Shown here piece by piece: positions 46,388 to 57,905 of a DNA stretch of 64,000 nucleotides. The position numbers were made by a program, and so were the translations under genes. The notes below the pieces were generated by a model. The model was not told where the DNA came from, ran no database searches, and saw nothing but the letters and a program-made list of their open reading frames with translations. Every line of letters begins with the position of its first letter. Positions within the stretch are counted from its first letter, which is position 1. The stretch comes from Pseudevernia furfuracea (taxonomy: Eukaryota; Ascomycota; Lecanoromycetes; Lecanorales; Parmeliaceae), in contig JAIUPT010000010.1 of the NCBI GenBank assembly GCA_022315425.1, positions 744,001-808,000 of the forward strand, given 5' to 3'.

Positions 46388-47823
46388 ATGTCTTTGGCCA
46401 TGTCGTCTTCGACGAAAGAACAACGTCGTCAAAGTATCTTTCGGGCTGCACGTACAGTACTCGTAGGAAGCACGGTCCGTGCCAATGACAGGACTGCAAT
46501 CAAGGCTATCCTCTCCAAATATCCAGCAAAGTTTGAATCTGTAGTGAAGATGTATGGAATTGATATGGTCGTCCAGATAATATCCAGCTTGCTTGACAAC
46601 GGATCATTTGAGTTGGAGTCAAACGCTCAGCCTGAGATCCCGAAGACTCATAGTCTCTCTGCGGCCAGAGACAGACAACATGATGCTTTGGAGCAAGAGG
46701 CCGCCCAATCAGAAGCGAAGGCTCTGGATGAAGCCTCACGATCTGATCTAGCTATGTATGAAGGCAATCAAGGTGACGAGCAGGTCGATATTCCAGGTTA
46801 TAGCTTCTGCCGTACGAGCATTATTGATCCCGCTAATGTGTATAAAAAGAAGCCGGACCGATCGAAGACTCTTCCAGGTCCATTTCCTCTAGATCGCCAT
46901 CTTTGTTTCCCGCCTACTTGTCGTATGCCTCTCAGCATAAGCTGCTGAATACTGTCCAGAGAGTTTTGGAGGACTGCTGCTACGATTGGGCAACTAAGTG
47001 GATCCCTTCCCTGTTGGAAGAACGAGAATGGACATGTTCGGAAGCAGTTGAGCTTGGCAGGTGGACCGCAACCATACCTCAACGAGTTGACATCTTCAGC
47101 GCTCATGCAACGACTCTCGGGTCAGGAGAGGCGTTACACGCGGTCTTCCTGAAAACGCACCCACTTCGTCATGCAGCTGTACATCGCCTTCGCACAAGCG
47201 TCAAAGGAATTGAGAGGATGCTCAAGAGTGCGTTGGACCTGGCCACAGCTCTACAAGATACGCAACGCAAGTGCAAGCTTCACGATGTTCTAATGGAATT
47301 CCAGGCTACAATGCAGGCTATGGAACTAAGCAAAATCGATCTCGAGAACATGTTGGATGAAGAACTCCGCAACATTCAGGAACAGAGAGCAGCTTTGGAT
47401 AGGAAAGAGAAAGAAGCAAGGCTAAGCATGCTCCAACAGGATCGGGAGAATACAGCGCAAACCAGCTACCTGTTCGAAAACTCCATGAAGAACCTGACCT
47501 CGATGGATGAACCTCATGCGGCTGGCATAGAGCATGATAACGCTAGGGAACCTGTTTCAAAAGAGGCTTACGACGACACAGTTGCCTGCGATGTCCCAGA
47601 CAACCACAGCGCGGAGGATATTGATCATACGACTGATAAAGCTGGTTGTGAAAACACAGACAGCAAGCCAAGCAAGCATGGTGACAGTGAGCTCAGTGCT
47701 GCGGAGGGAATCCCCGACAAACACAGCGCCGACGACAATCAAATTGCGACTGCTGACGCTGATTGCGGGAAAATAGACAGCATTCAAGGAGATAGTGAAC
47801 CCAGCATTGCAGACTCCACGTAA
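46388..47823 (+). CDS. Hypothetical coiled-coil protein with a duplicated acidic tail
   Basis: Two overlapping frames, 46388 to about 46840 and about 46893 to 47823, look like parts of one protein. Joining them needs an intron whose length leaves remainder 2 on division by 3; 46840-46892 (GTATAA...TAG, 53 nt) fits but is not proven, and a frameshift is possible. No family is recognised. The second part has a long helix with heptads (DVLMEFQATMQAMELSKIDL and following) and a coiled coil rich in Glu/Arg/Gln. The tail repeats the unit PD(N/K)HSA(E/D)D...DxxxCxxxDS...GDSE twice. Function unknown. Confidence 0.5.
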
Positions 47824-48912
47824 GTTAGAGTACAGCTGGGCAAAAATGAGAGCGCCGCATGGCTTTCTGAACTTGAATTGGCGTGAGACCTGACATCTGG
47901 GTGAGGGCGCCGCAATCAATCCAGTAAATGGCAGAAAAGAAGTAAGTCTCTGAAGTTCCAAACGGCCATGAAATGAATGGGTATCCAACAAGACGAAAAG
48001 ACCTCGCTATGCAGAATGAACGCTAACCACCACGCAAAAACAGACACCAAGGCCCACGTTACACCCTTCGCATCTCCTTCCATGACCTCATTTGCATGAA
48101 AATAAGCCACTCAACCATTCAACGGAATCATGTTCAACAGCGAACAGCAGCCTATCATCACGTTCCCGATTCATACACTGATCAAGTCCCGCAAGGACGG
48201 CTGCGAACCACCAATACGTCAGGCCTGTACCGCCTCGCCCGAGCTCCTGCTCCGCTAACCTCTCACGGTGACCTGGAACTTTTCCCTCGCAAATTCCGCC
48301 ACAAGCAATTTTTAAGAGCTCACATAAGGATCGTCGCTGGGGTGTAGTGGCCGTCACCTTTAGCTCAAGGGACATTCACCTTTCCACCTCTCCAGTCCTG
48401 TTTGAGCCAAAGCGAACGAGAGACTTAGTTTGTTGGATACGACTTTCCCATATGTTTGGACTCTGCCTGCATTTCTTTACGCGTTGCAGGCAGGGTGTTT
48501 CTGATACTTGTGGAACCAAGCACCATGTCTGCTGTTCGATACACTTCGGACAAATCCCTGGAAAAATGACTGGGGGTCTGAACATGACGACCATGTCGTT
48601 GCTTGAAAGAACGGCCTGAGCGCCTTCCCTTTTCCAACCTTGCTTTTATGACCGCACGGGCTGATAAACAAGTGGCAAGGCACTCGTAGCATACGTTCAT
48701 GAACCAAAAGTATGAATCACGCGGGGGAACCTTGCCAGTGACCGTTCCATTTCCATTATAAAATCACAAACAGGAAGCGTTGATGTATCTCACATGGGTA
48801 TTGAATCCTCAAAAAGACAACCTCGCTATGCTTGCAACACCGCCCTCGTCTAAAAAACAAAACGACGTTTCTTCCAGTTCCAAAATCATCCCTTCCCCTT
48901 GGCATCTCGTCT
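47824..48912. other. 1.1-kb region with one small open frame
   Basis: No recognised gene. A minus-strand frame at 48375-48088 starts with ATG and codes 95 residues (MSLELKVTATTPQRRS...SGLFSCK). It might be a small gene, but there is no other support. Confidence 0.35.
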
Positions 48913-49881
48913 TCAAGCCTCGTGAACATCATTCCCATAACCCGGCGCAGTATGCTCATCGCTAGGACCATGCACAACAACCTCAGGCTGCTCGTACGAA
49001 TACCTCGATCCCCTCCCCCGCTCCTCCGACAGATCCGCCCTCCTCTTCCCCTTATCCCCCACCGTCATCCCCGTCGGCGCGGGCGGCATGCCATAATCCA
49101 ACGGCGCCTGCTGCTCCACGGGCTCAGTCATCGGCACGAACCCCGCATTCGGATTCCCGTCCCCCGCCACGTCTCTGCCGACCTTGTCGTGATACATCCT
49201 TTCGGCGACCACGGCGGCTCTAGTGTTGACGCGCCGCGCATTCGTGTAGCGACACGCGGAGACGAAGAGGGCGAAGTGCATGAGCAGGACGATGAAGCCG
49301 AGGGCGGCGCCGACGGCGATGACGACGCCTTTGCGGGTGACGGCGCCGTTGTAGGACTGTTGGGCGGCGCAGCCGGTGGAGCCTTGGCAGGGGTCGGAGG
49401 AGGCGGTGGTGCTGACGACGGTGCCGTTCGTGAGGTAGGCGGGGCCGTTGCCGCGGTCGATGTCGGAGTCGTCCGGGTACCACCAGAAGTACGTCTCGGC
49501 GCCCACGCTGGCGAAGAAGGTGGTGACGCCGAGGCCGAGCCAGAGCAGGAGGTCGCAGGCGACGTTGGCGCCGGGGGGGACCGGCCGGTTGCGGCGCAGG
49601 AGCACGAGGATGGTGGCGCCGTTCCACACCGCGGAGAGGCCGAGGGTGATGAGTTCCCAGGGCAGGAACCAGACGTCGTTGCTGTAGGGCCAGTCGTAGT
49701 AGGCGTAGTCGTAGTCGTCGTAGACGTTGTTCGGGAAGACGACTTGGTCGGCCAGCGACCAGCCGATGAGGCCGATGCCGACGAGGGCGAGGACGATGGC
49801 CAGGGCCCGCAGGCTGTATTTCCAGAGAAATGTGGCGTCGTCGGCGTACATTTCCCGGCGCGAGGGACGGATGGCGAACAT
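48913..49881 (-). CDS. Four-transmembrane protein of unknown function, GC-rich gene
   Basis: One exon, 322 residues. Four hydrophobic segments lie near residues 22-42, 72-96, 104-127 and 185-211. A Tyr/Asp-rich loop (VYDDYDYAYYDWPYSND) follows the first segment, and a Cys-containing loop (DPCQGSTGCAAQQ) precedes the fourth. The last 110 residues are a hydrophilic cytoplasmic-type tail. The layout resembles MARVEL or tetraspan-type proteins of fungi, but no family is assigned. Third codon positions are strongly G/C, far more than in neighbouring genes. Confidence 0.75.
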   Translation of the reverse strand: MFAIRPSRREMYADDATFLWKYSLRALAIVLALVGIGLIGWSLADQVVFPNNVYDDYDYAYYDWPYSNDVWFLPWELITLGLSAVWNGATILVLLRRNRPVPPGANVACDLLLWLGLGVTTFFASVGAETYFWWYPDDSDIDRGNGPAYLTNGTVVSTTASSDPCQGSTGCAAQQSYNGAVTRKGVVIAVGAALGFIVLLMHFALFVSACRYTNARRVNTRAAVVAERMYHDKVGRDVAGDGNPNAGFVPMTEPVEQQAPLDYGMPPAPTGMTVGDKGKRRADLSEERGRGSRYSYEQPEVVVHGPSDEHTAPGYGNDVHEA

Positions 49882-50757
49882 GATTTTGAGGATCCGGGAA
49901 AGGGGGAATTATTACAATTTGAATTTTTTTTTGGAGTTGTCGAGAATGAGATGCGGACGGATCTTACACTGTCGGATGGATTTTAAGATGGAATGCAAAA
50001 AAGAAAAGCGAGAGACACAAACGTACCTTATTACATGCCGTCGAAGAAGAAGGGCGAGGGCGAAGAATCGCAAAAGGGAGGGTTAGGAATAGATGTGCCA
50101 GCCTTCGCTCCGCCCATGCTTGGTGTTTCAAGGCATACAGTAACGGTGGCTGGAGAGACAGTCTTTTCGAGATTCTCCCGGCAGCGGCGAGGCATTCTTT
50201 TGTTCTGGACTTCGCGGGTGAGTGGATCGCTTCAGTATTGAGGCTGAACGGAACATGGATTCTGGGCTGAGTTGGGTTCTAAAATTAGCAGCAAAGCGCA
50301 AGGCCTTTTTCTTCTTCTCGAGCCGTGTCTCAAATATCTCATGCGCTGCCAGAATAAATGCGCATCAGATTGTGAGGCAAAACGTGCGGAAGAAAAAGCA
50401 TGAGGGATGTTTGGAATGCATGCTTGCTTGCCTAAAATTGGCATTCAAGTTCAAGGACGCGAAAAACGAAGCGGAAATAGTATGAATAGTATGCTAGTAT
50501 GTAGGTGCATGTATATGAGGTAGGTAGATGCTTGTGGTAGTATCTACAGAAAGTATGTCATCAGAAAAGAGGTTTGTAGCAATGAATCACGTCCAAATCG
50601 TGGGGAAATCCAACTCGAGCCTCGATGGGCGAGTCATATCATGCGCCGTCCAAATTCATTCCCAACCCAAGGTCTCATTCCTTCCAATCCTTGGTCTCGA
50701 ATTCCGGAACGCCGGGCCATGCCTGTTCACCCATCTGTAGATGCGAAAGCGCACAAA
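49882..50757. other. Intergenic region
   Basis: 876 bp with no recognised gene. It should hold the promoter of the leftward four-TM gene and the 3' end of the next leftward gene. Confidence 0.45.
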
Positions 50758-52272
50758 TCATTCGCGCAAAGCACTGGTCATAAAATCCAGTTGACCTATA
50801 CTCCGCGCTGCCCTATCCCTTCCCGCCCTGACACTCCCGGGACTTCGAGGTGGGAGATGGTCTGCATTTTCGTAGGGATCCAACCGAATCTCATCGGAAT
50901 TTGGACTGGCCTCGGATTCATTATCGAGTCCTTTTCCCCATTCGCTAACGCTTGGCCGGGTGCTTCGTAGCAAGCCGTTGGGCATTACCGAGTTGTCCAG
51001 GTCAAGGTGTGGAGGCGGAGGAGCCCGTCGACTGTGGAGGGTTGAACCATCTATGTCACGGGTTGGTGATGTTTCGGGAGAATCGGGACATGAGTCAGGG
51101 ATGCCGCCCAGACCATCGTGCGGAGGATAGCCATCAGGACGTTGTCGGCCAGGCTTGAAGCAGGCGGCGGGATTTGTAAAGACATTAAGTTGGCGCTCTT
51201 CAGCATCTTCTATGTGTTTTGTTTCGACGACGCAATTTCGATCCAGAGTGGGTATCCATTGAAATCGGTTCTTGTTGTTTGGTCCAAATGAATTCGAGCG
51301 GCGGTGGTGTGGTACGCGCGAGGTGGAGTAGCTACTGTGGACAATGGCAGGAGCGGATCTCTTGGCGTTATCTTTCGGCTTTTTCGAAGGCTTCTTGTAC
51401 CTGTTACTGATGTACTCGGTAGATCTAGAGCGACCCGTTGGCGGTTTAGAAGGTTTTTCGTTACCCTCTTCTATATTCAATTGCTGGTGAGTATTGACCG
51501 TCGAGTTGGCGAGGGTCATCAGCTGGTTGAGCACCGCGAATTCGAGCTTCAACTTGATACTGTAGACCATCGCCTTCAAGGTGGCTTCGATCTCGTAGAT
51601 GTTCGAGTATTCCATAGCAAGCAGGCAAACGTCCATCCCGATGATGATTAAGTTTATCCATATCAGTTGTGTCATGACTTTTCGTGTTCGGCCATGGTAG
51701 ACAGGCTTGAGTAGTCTGATGGTTGACCAAACATAAACACCGGAGATGATAAACTCTTGCGAACAGAAAGCGGTCATTTGGAGCTTCTCGACGATGTTGA
51801 AAGCAGGGACGTATTTGGCGGAATCCATCGTATTTGATCCGTACGTGAGTATGGTGGTAGGGATATGAAAGCAAATGGCGTCGACGATGATCATTGCGAG
51901 AATTCCACGGAGGATCCTTTGTTCCCTCACAACGAGATGGAGCCTCGAGTACAGAACTACGGCCTGACCGGTGACCATGCAATACCAGCCAACGGTGATG
52001 ATGGTAACTGCAACGTAGTCGTTGAGAGACTGATTGCTGGAAACAAGGCCGAAGAACTTAAGGAGGAATCCGAGTGCATGAAGTACGCAGCCATAACTCG
52101 ATATCAGAAGAGACCAGAAGTAGAGGCCTCGATGTCTTTTGAAGGTGAGGAAGACTTGGACATTGAGTTCGGCGACGTTGTACCAAGCGACTGCAGTGAA
52201 GGCAGCTATGGCCATATAAACGCCCTTGTTGAGCGGGATTGGCCCCCCAGATTCTCCTTCCGGGACGCCCAT
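50758..52272 (-). CDS. Fungal seven-transmembrane integral membrane protein (DUF7703-like)
   Basis: One exon of 504 residues from the ATG at 52272; the frame extends to a TTG upstream. The first 260 residues contain seven hydrophobic segments: AIAAFTAVAWYNVAELNVQVF, then LYFWSLLISSYGCVLHALGFLL and VAVTIITVGWYCMVTGQAVVLYSRLHLV, and further ones to IGMDVCLLAMEYSNIYEIEATLKAMVYSIKLKLEFAVL. This is the common fungal membrane family with a GWYCMVTGQ-VVLYSRLHL signature. The C-terminal 230 residues are polar and Ser/Pro/Arg-rich. Likely a plasma-membrane receptor-like protein of unknown ligand. Confidence 0.8.
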   Translation of the reverse strand: MGVPEGESGGPIPLNKGVYMAIAAFTAVAWYNVAELNVQVFLTFKRHRGLYFWSLLISSYGCVLHALGFLLKFFGLVSSNQSLNDYVAVTIITVGWYCMVTGQAVVLYSRLHLVVREQRILRGILAMIIVDAICFHIPTTILTYGSNTMDSAKYVPAFNIVEKLQMTAFCSQEFIISGVYVWSTIRLLKPVYHGRTRKVMTQLIWINLIIIGMDVCLLAMEYSNIYEIEATLKAMVYSIKLKLEFAVLNQLMTLANSTVNTHQQLNIEEGNEKPSKPPTGRSRSTEYISNRYKKPSKKPKDNAKRSAPAIVHSSYSTSRVPHHRRSNSFGPNNKNRFQWIPTLDRNCVVETKHIEDAEERQLNVFTNPAACFKPGRQRPDGYPPHDGLGGIPDSCPDSPETSPTRDIDGSTLHSRRAPPPPHLDLDNSVMPNGLLRSTRPSVSEWGKGLDNESEASPNSDEIRLDPYENADHLPPRSPGSVRAGRDRAARSIGQLDFMTSALRE

Positions 52273-52602
52273 TTTGGAGACTCTGAGCGTCGGGTGTTGG
52301 GGCAACTGATTGTGGATGGTATTGAGTCGAAAGTCAGCAGCGTTGATTCATGGGGGGTGAAAGGTGCTTGTAGTCGAACCAAAGGAGGCGCTTTGTGGGC
52401 AAGACGAGCCAACGCCGCGATTGAAAATAGGTAGAGGTTTTGTAGAAAGGACGAAGGGAGATGATAAGATACTGCGGAGTAGGAAGGTGAAAGGAAGGAT
52501 ACAAATAAGCGGACGCGTAAAAGTGTGTGCGGAGAATATGGCGTGAGATATGCCGTTTGGCGGCTAAATGAACACGGTTCTGACGGCTTGCGCATCCAAG
52601 AA
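52273..52602. other. Upstream region of the seven-TM gene
   Basis: Presumed 5' leader and proximal promoter of the leftward seven-TM gene. No other gene seen. Confidence 0.4.
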
Positions 52603-52665
52603 GTTTGAGGTTTGAAGTTTGAGGTTTGAGGTTTGAGGTTTGAGGTTTGAGGTTTGAGGTTTGAA
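52603..52665. repeat. Minisatellite, 9 x 7 bp (GTTTGAG)
   Basis: Nine tandem 7-bp units; units two and nine read GTTTGAA, the others GTTTGAG. It lies 331-393 bp upstream of the seven-TM start codon. Confidence 0.95.
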
Positions 52666-52752
52666 GTAGCTATGGCACTATAGACAGAAGAAATCAAGGT
52701 GGAAATGGATTTACTGTGGTTAGAAGAAGGCATGGAAAAAGAAGGGAAGAAA

Positions 52753-52773
52753 GTGAAATGTGAAATGTGAAAT
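52753..52773. repeat. Short tandem repeat, 3 x 7 bp (GTGAAAT)
   Basis: Three perfect tandem copies, 88 bp from the preceding minisatellite. Confidence 0.9.
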
Positions 52774-52931
52774 GGTTGAGGATGAGGGTGAGAGAGAGTG
52801 AGGTCCAAGCAAGCGGATCGACGAGCGAAGTTACGGGGCTGAAATAAAAAACAAACGGCGGCGGGCCACACGCAATAATGATACTTATCACCATACCACT
52901 CAATACTCTAACTCTCATATAAAGATTGCGG

Positions 52932-52971
52932 GGTAACAAGGTAACAAGGTAACAAGGTAACAAGGTAACAA
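52932..52971. repeat. Minisatellite, 5 x 8 bp (GGTAACAA)
   Basis: Five perfect tandem copies. It is the third unrelated tandem array within 370 bp. Confidence 0.95.
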
Positions 52972-53050
52972 AGGCATTATGATTATGGTACTTTACATTA
53001 CCGCTAGACCAAGATCCTCCCGCATATACTTCAAAGTTCAAGATAGATTA

Positions 53051-53200
53051 GCGTAGGTAAGGTAGTCAGTAAGGTACCTTAGTCAGTACCTAAGGTAGTC
53101 AGTAGGTCAACTACCTAAGGTAGTCAGACCTTCTAGAATAATTAATGCAGCCTAACATCTGTACTACCTAAGGTAGTGGTGGTATGTAGTACCTAGAGTA
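53051..53200. repeat. Cluster of TACCTAAGGTA-type near-palindromes
   Basis: Repeated words CTACCTAAGGTAG and GTAGTCAGT, including a perfect 12-bp palindrome at 53070-53081. The same words occur in the intergenic tracts at 2960-3090, 16430-16475, 18140-18180 and 32278-32325. Confidence 0.8.
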
Positions 53201-55765
53201 TAAATGTAAATAAGGGAACGTGATAAAGTATTCAATAGACAAACGCCTCCAGCGCGAAGCCTTGTATAATTGTATTGCACCATCTCCATCAACTAGTCTA
53301 ATCTCGGTTGTGGCCCGAAAGCGCTATCCAAGCCTACTTTATCATCTGTCAACCAGAGCCAATTATTAATTCATAGCTCCTCCGTACCGTAAGTCTACTT
53401 TACCTATTCTACGACCTGATCCCTTCCTCCAGTACAAAACAAATAGACGCTTCAATTATGCGCAGCTGTCAAATCTTCAGGGGCCAGTCCAAACAAACGA
53501 GTCCAGTCGCACATTTTGTCGACACGGATCGCATCGCAAAATATCCATCGAGATCTCCTGCTGATGCGCGTATGTATGCGTTTCCCGGGGATATTTGGTA
53601 TTGGCAATGGGCATGTGTTCTCTGGCGTATCCGTTGGTTTGGGCATCTTATGTACCATCGTGACCACGCCGCCGTAATCTGACCGGTCCCCTAAACTCCG
53701 TCATCCATTCGGCCTGACCCATTCCAAGCGCAAGTATGACCAGTCTCGGCGACTTCATTCAAGGAAAACCACTCATGCATTTGACTCGGCAGTTTTGATG
53801 CCTTCTCCTTCTCATCCCATTCATTGGACCGCGAGATAGGCACCAAGGCAAGCTTTCCTTCTTTGAGACATAGCGTACTATGCGGTAAAAGCGCCAACGT
53901 CTCATTCGTTTTGTTTTGACGGACACCTCTTCCCTTTCTTCCAATTCGTTGGCTACAAGCTGAATTCACCTGCGCCATCTTATGCAAGGAATCTTTTCCC
54001 TGTACTCACAGATAACCCTGCAAAATCTCAGTTTGAGACTTTGAGTGAAATATAATTGCTGTGCCTTTCGGGCCCGTCAAAAACTCCGGGAAGTCCAGTC
54101 TCATCAGACGAGGCTTCAACCTTCAAGCGATACTACGACACCACTAAAAATCATTTCAATCATGGAACAATTTATGACGACTGAGGAGCCGACCTTGTCT
54201 GACCTCCGAGACGACATGCATAAGACATGTATGTCTGTGATGTGGCGCATTGCCATTCCGCTCCCTGCAATTCATTCGTTTCATAGGCTGAAAATGGCTC
54301 AAAGGAACAATGTTGAACTGGGTATCCTTCCCTCTTTTAGGTCTGATCTGCTATCATGCAGTAGGGACTGCAAGACACAGAACACCAGAAGGTACTGTCC
54401 GAAACCCATGTTTGCCGACTTCATTTCCCCAGATTTCGCCAGGAGAAATCTCCAAGCGCTCAAATCTGGGCCCAGTATGCCAACTTTAGATAATCCACGA
54501 CCAGAGAGCTTCGACCTTCTCGTTACCACCAACGGAATCCACCATTAAAGCCGACCCGGGCCATTGCAGCGCAAATAACACCTTTTTCCGATATCATTGA
54601 CCGCAGGATCACGATGTATCTAAGCAAGGACCCACAATATCCAGGTGCTCCATGCATGTCCCCTCCGTTGGCATTCGGAAGAATTACCCGTTCCTTTGCA
54701 CCTGCACGAGATGATACAGTAGGTATAGGCGTCGCTTTGGTTTCAGCTTGCGAAATCATGCTAGGAGTTGTTATTTTTATGCTTGTATGCTCCGCAGCAT
54801 TGCAAAAAATGCTCCCCTTTTCGAAGCGCTTCAGTCATAGAGACTGGTCAATGCTTTGACGACTGGTCCATGGTTTGCCCGCGCATAAATCTTCACCTCC
54901 ATCTACAATCGTTTTGCATTGCTATAGTTCTGGTAACCTGGCCTGAGCAGGGGTACACAGCATCAACACTCTCACAAAGGCTATCAGACATTTCCTGCAG
55001 CAAGTTCTAGCGACTCGCAACCCTGGTCTTCATCCGTGGCAAATGGAAGCGTCATGCAATCAGCGCATCATATCTTTTGCGTCGTGTGGAACACTATTCT
55101 CGGACCTGATCTTCTCATATGCCATGCATGGAGCATCTAAACCAGGAAGCCCTTGGAATCAGGGGCAGTCTTCCTTCCTTACTTTAGACGAGGAAGCATT
55201 GACAACCTTACCATCTTCGAACACAAGTCCTACAGTTCCGCTCACCTATGTCTGCTGTCCAAGGGGCATAACCACAGCTCTCAGACCGAAACTTCCAAGC
55301 AGCATTTCAGTGTCTACATCTCTAGCGATGATATGCCGGACCGCCATAAAATATTCCTGGCACTTACTTGGCACGCACAGACAGAAAGACACATGCTCGA
55401 AGTATATGAAACATGGTCCATGAAGCCGCAGCAAATTTTTTGTGCATATACAGCCCGCACGGACCTGCGAGTATAGTACCTACGGGTACGAGGCAGCATG
55501 AGACCGGAGTAGGTCTCCTCCAAACGGATGTTTTCGTCGATATCCTACCACATGCTATGTTCATACGGAGCAAACTATGCGCACGCACTGGTATTGCTGT
55601 ATCACTTGCTGTATATCTCATCTGAATCTCCTTCACTATGCGTTCTCCTCAAATATTGCTTCCTCGCTTTCCAAATTCATCCATGTCACCCAACCACCAT
55701 TCCTCCAGTCAACATCCACATCCCCACTACGCTCGAGAACAATACACCGACGGACCAAACGAACC
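53201..55765. other. 2.6-kb gene-poor region
   Basis: No gene recognised. Open frames at 54162-54548 (+, 128 codons with ATG) and 55153-55476 (+) show no family pattern and no splice support. Degenerate coding remnants are possible. Confidence 0.4.
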
Positions 55766-56182
55766 ATGCACTCCCCGTCCCTCCCCCCCACCCTGCTCCT
55801 TTTCTACCTATGCAGCTGGATTTCCGCAGCGCCAATAGCCCCGACCAAGCGGCAGGTATCCCGGTCTGATACATTCTCTTTCAACGTGACGTCGAGTATG
55901 ATCCAAAAACTGGAACAAATAAAGACATCACTGGAGAACATGATGCTGATGTTTGTGCAGCGATTGAGAAACTCGGTTTAGAGAATGACGCGATGAACGG
56001 ATTGGCAGATGTGAGTTAAAACTGTTCCAATCTGTCATCAAGTATGACGAGCTGCGGTAGATGTTTTGGCGACTGATATAATGGGGTGTGAAGCTTTCGA
56101 ATCTCAACATCATCAAAGTGTAACGGCGAGTGGGGCATACGGGGTATATCTGGGCGTCGTGTATGAGTTACGGATATCATGA
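55766..56182 (+). CDS. Small secreted-type protein of unknown function
   Basis: Exons 55766-55855, 55897-56014 and 56061-56182 would give 109 residues. The first exon is a good signal peptide ending in a Lys-Arg site (MHSPSLPPTLLLFYLCSWIS...APTKRQ). The second reads YDPKTGTNKDITGEHDADVCAAIEKLGL. The third reads VLATDIMGCEAFES then SGAYGVYLGVVYELRIS. Two cysteines are present after the signal. The pieces fit together as one coherent protein, but the introns are short (41 and 46 nt) and the second donor (GTTAAA) is weak, so the gene model is provisional. The family is not named. Confidence 0.5.
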
Positions 56183-57249
56183 GCGAATTGATCGTGCCAT
56201 CAAGGCGTGCAGCCTATGGCAGTGTGTTCTCGATGAAAGTTATCAAGACGTTCCGTTGAGAAGGATGTAAAGTTAGCAAACAAATGTTTAGACCGATTTC
56301 TTGTAAGCAACAAAAACTTGTACCCTAATTTAGCTAAAGCCCTGTTGGAAAATCCGAGAACGCTCTCTCACGCTTCACCCAGCCCTTCGACAATTCATTG
56401 CCTTGGCTCATCGCTCGCCTTCTCTCCATTGTCTTTACTATCGTTGTCCTCATCCTGCTCACCCTTCTTCTCACCACCCGTGTGTTCTTCATCATGATCT
56501 CTCAGTCCATCTTCATCCATTTCTCCCCACTTCCTCTTCAGATTAGCCCTGGACCTTCCAACTCTTATTTTCCCTTCATCGTTCGGACGACCCCTATCGC
56601 CATCACCATCTAGGAGATGCCTACTCTCAAACCTCTGAATATCCCTTGAAGATCTTTCCAGCACCAGCGGGGCTAGTACTCTGTTTGCGCCGCCAACTAC
56701 GCCTTGGGATCTTTCAAGGTGCAGTCGCAGTAGCGGGGAGAAGGGCAGCTGAGAGATCGAAGAGAGAGGGTGACGGGAGGGCGTATGTAACGTCCAGCGA
56801 AATCTTACCTACTTGAATACAAGCGTCTGTTATTACAATTACAATTGTTATGCACTTTGTTTCACACTGTCTACTCTACTCGTAAGCATCAACCTCGCCT
56901 TCGGAAAATTCTGTTTCCCTTCAAGAATCGACTGCCCCTTGGCCTCCTCTATTTCCCTACCTTCATCGACCAGCGCACCCCTCACGATGTCCTCGATCAT
57001 GAACGCGCGAGATCAAACACTTTAAACACTTCAAACACCCTGTAGCACATTTGCACATCATCTGTAGCCACCAGCCCCACCTTTCCCTCAAGCGCTGTAC
57101 TCTGCTGATGATCTCCCTCGGTTGACACGTCGTTGAAGGAGTCCAGTGCCAAGGCGCTAGAAGAGCATGACCGAGTATTCCCCGATATTTGAATCTTGGA
57201 ACCGCCAGCCTCCCCCCAATCATCTCTGATTTCTTACTCCTTACTAGAC
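56183..57249. other. Intergenic region with one unassigned minus-strand open frame
   Basis: About 1.07 kb. On the minus strand 56799-56395 is open for about 134 codons without an ATG near its beginning. Its second half is highly charged (KRKWGEMDEDGLRDHDEEH). It may be an exon or relic; no family is recognised. Confidence 0.35.
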
Positions 57250-57905
57250 ATGGCACCGAAAAGAAAGAAAGCCGAAGCGGAGCATGATTACCCAGAAACA
57301 CAAGCCAAGAGGTTCAAGAAAGGTTTCTCTGTAGGACCCGCTAATTTACCTGATGGCACACATAGGCGTAAAGGTAATTTGTCTACGCGGAGGAAAAACC
57401 ATAGACTAACCTATAGACAGTTCAAAAGATCAAGCAAGATCTTATACGGAAAGCCAAAATCAAGAAATCCTACAGCAAGGTCAAAGAACGAGAACCAGTT
57501 GACACAAAACCTTCCATCTATTCCTCGACCCCTCCTCCAGAAGAACCCTCGGCATCGCTAGAGCTGCACCCTGAGAGACAAGCAATGCTAGATGAACCTG
57601 AGCCTGCGCCACGGGAACAGAAAGACATACAAGAGCAGCTGCCGCGACAGAGGAAAGCGCCGCGCCCAAAAGCGGTGCCTTTCCGAAAAGAAGCCCTCCT
57701 CGCCCAACAACGCAAAGAAGAAAACGAAAAGCGTCAGAAGGAATTTGAGGAGTTAAATCGCCAGCGGCAGGTGAAGATCGACGAGAGGGAGAGATTTCGC
57801 AAGGCTATGGCTAAAGCAAGATCTGGAGGTAGGGATGGGCAGAGGAAGCTTGGGCGCGAGAGCAAGGTCTTGCTGGAGAAAGTGCAGAGAATGGTGGGAC
57901 CTTGA
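57250..57905 (+). CDS. FYV7: rRNA-processing protein Fyv7
   Basis: Exons 57250-57373 and 57421-57905 (intron GTAATT...CAG, 47 nt) give 202 residues. The splice restores VQKIKQDLIRKAKIKKSYSKVKE, the signature of the Fyv7 family. The start MAPKRKKAEAE and the remainder are very basic with long Glu/Arg/Lys helices (QRKEENEKRQKEFEELNRQRQ). Fyv7 is a nucleolar factor for 18S rRNA processing in the small-subunit processome. Confidence 0.88.
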
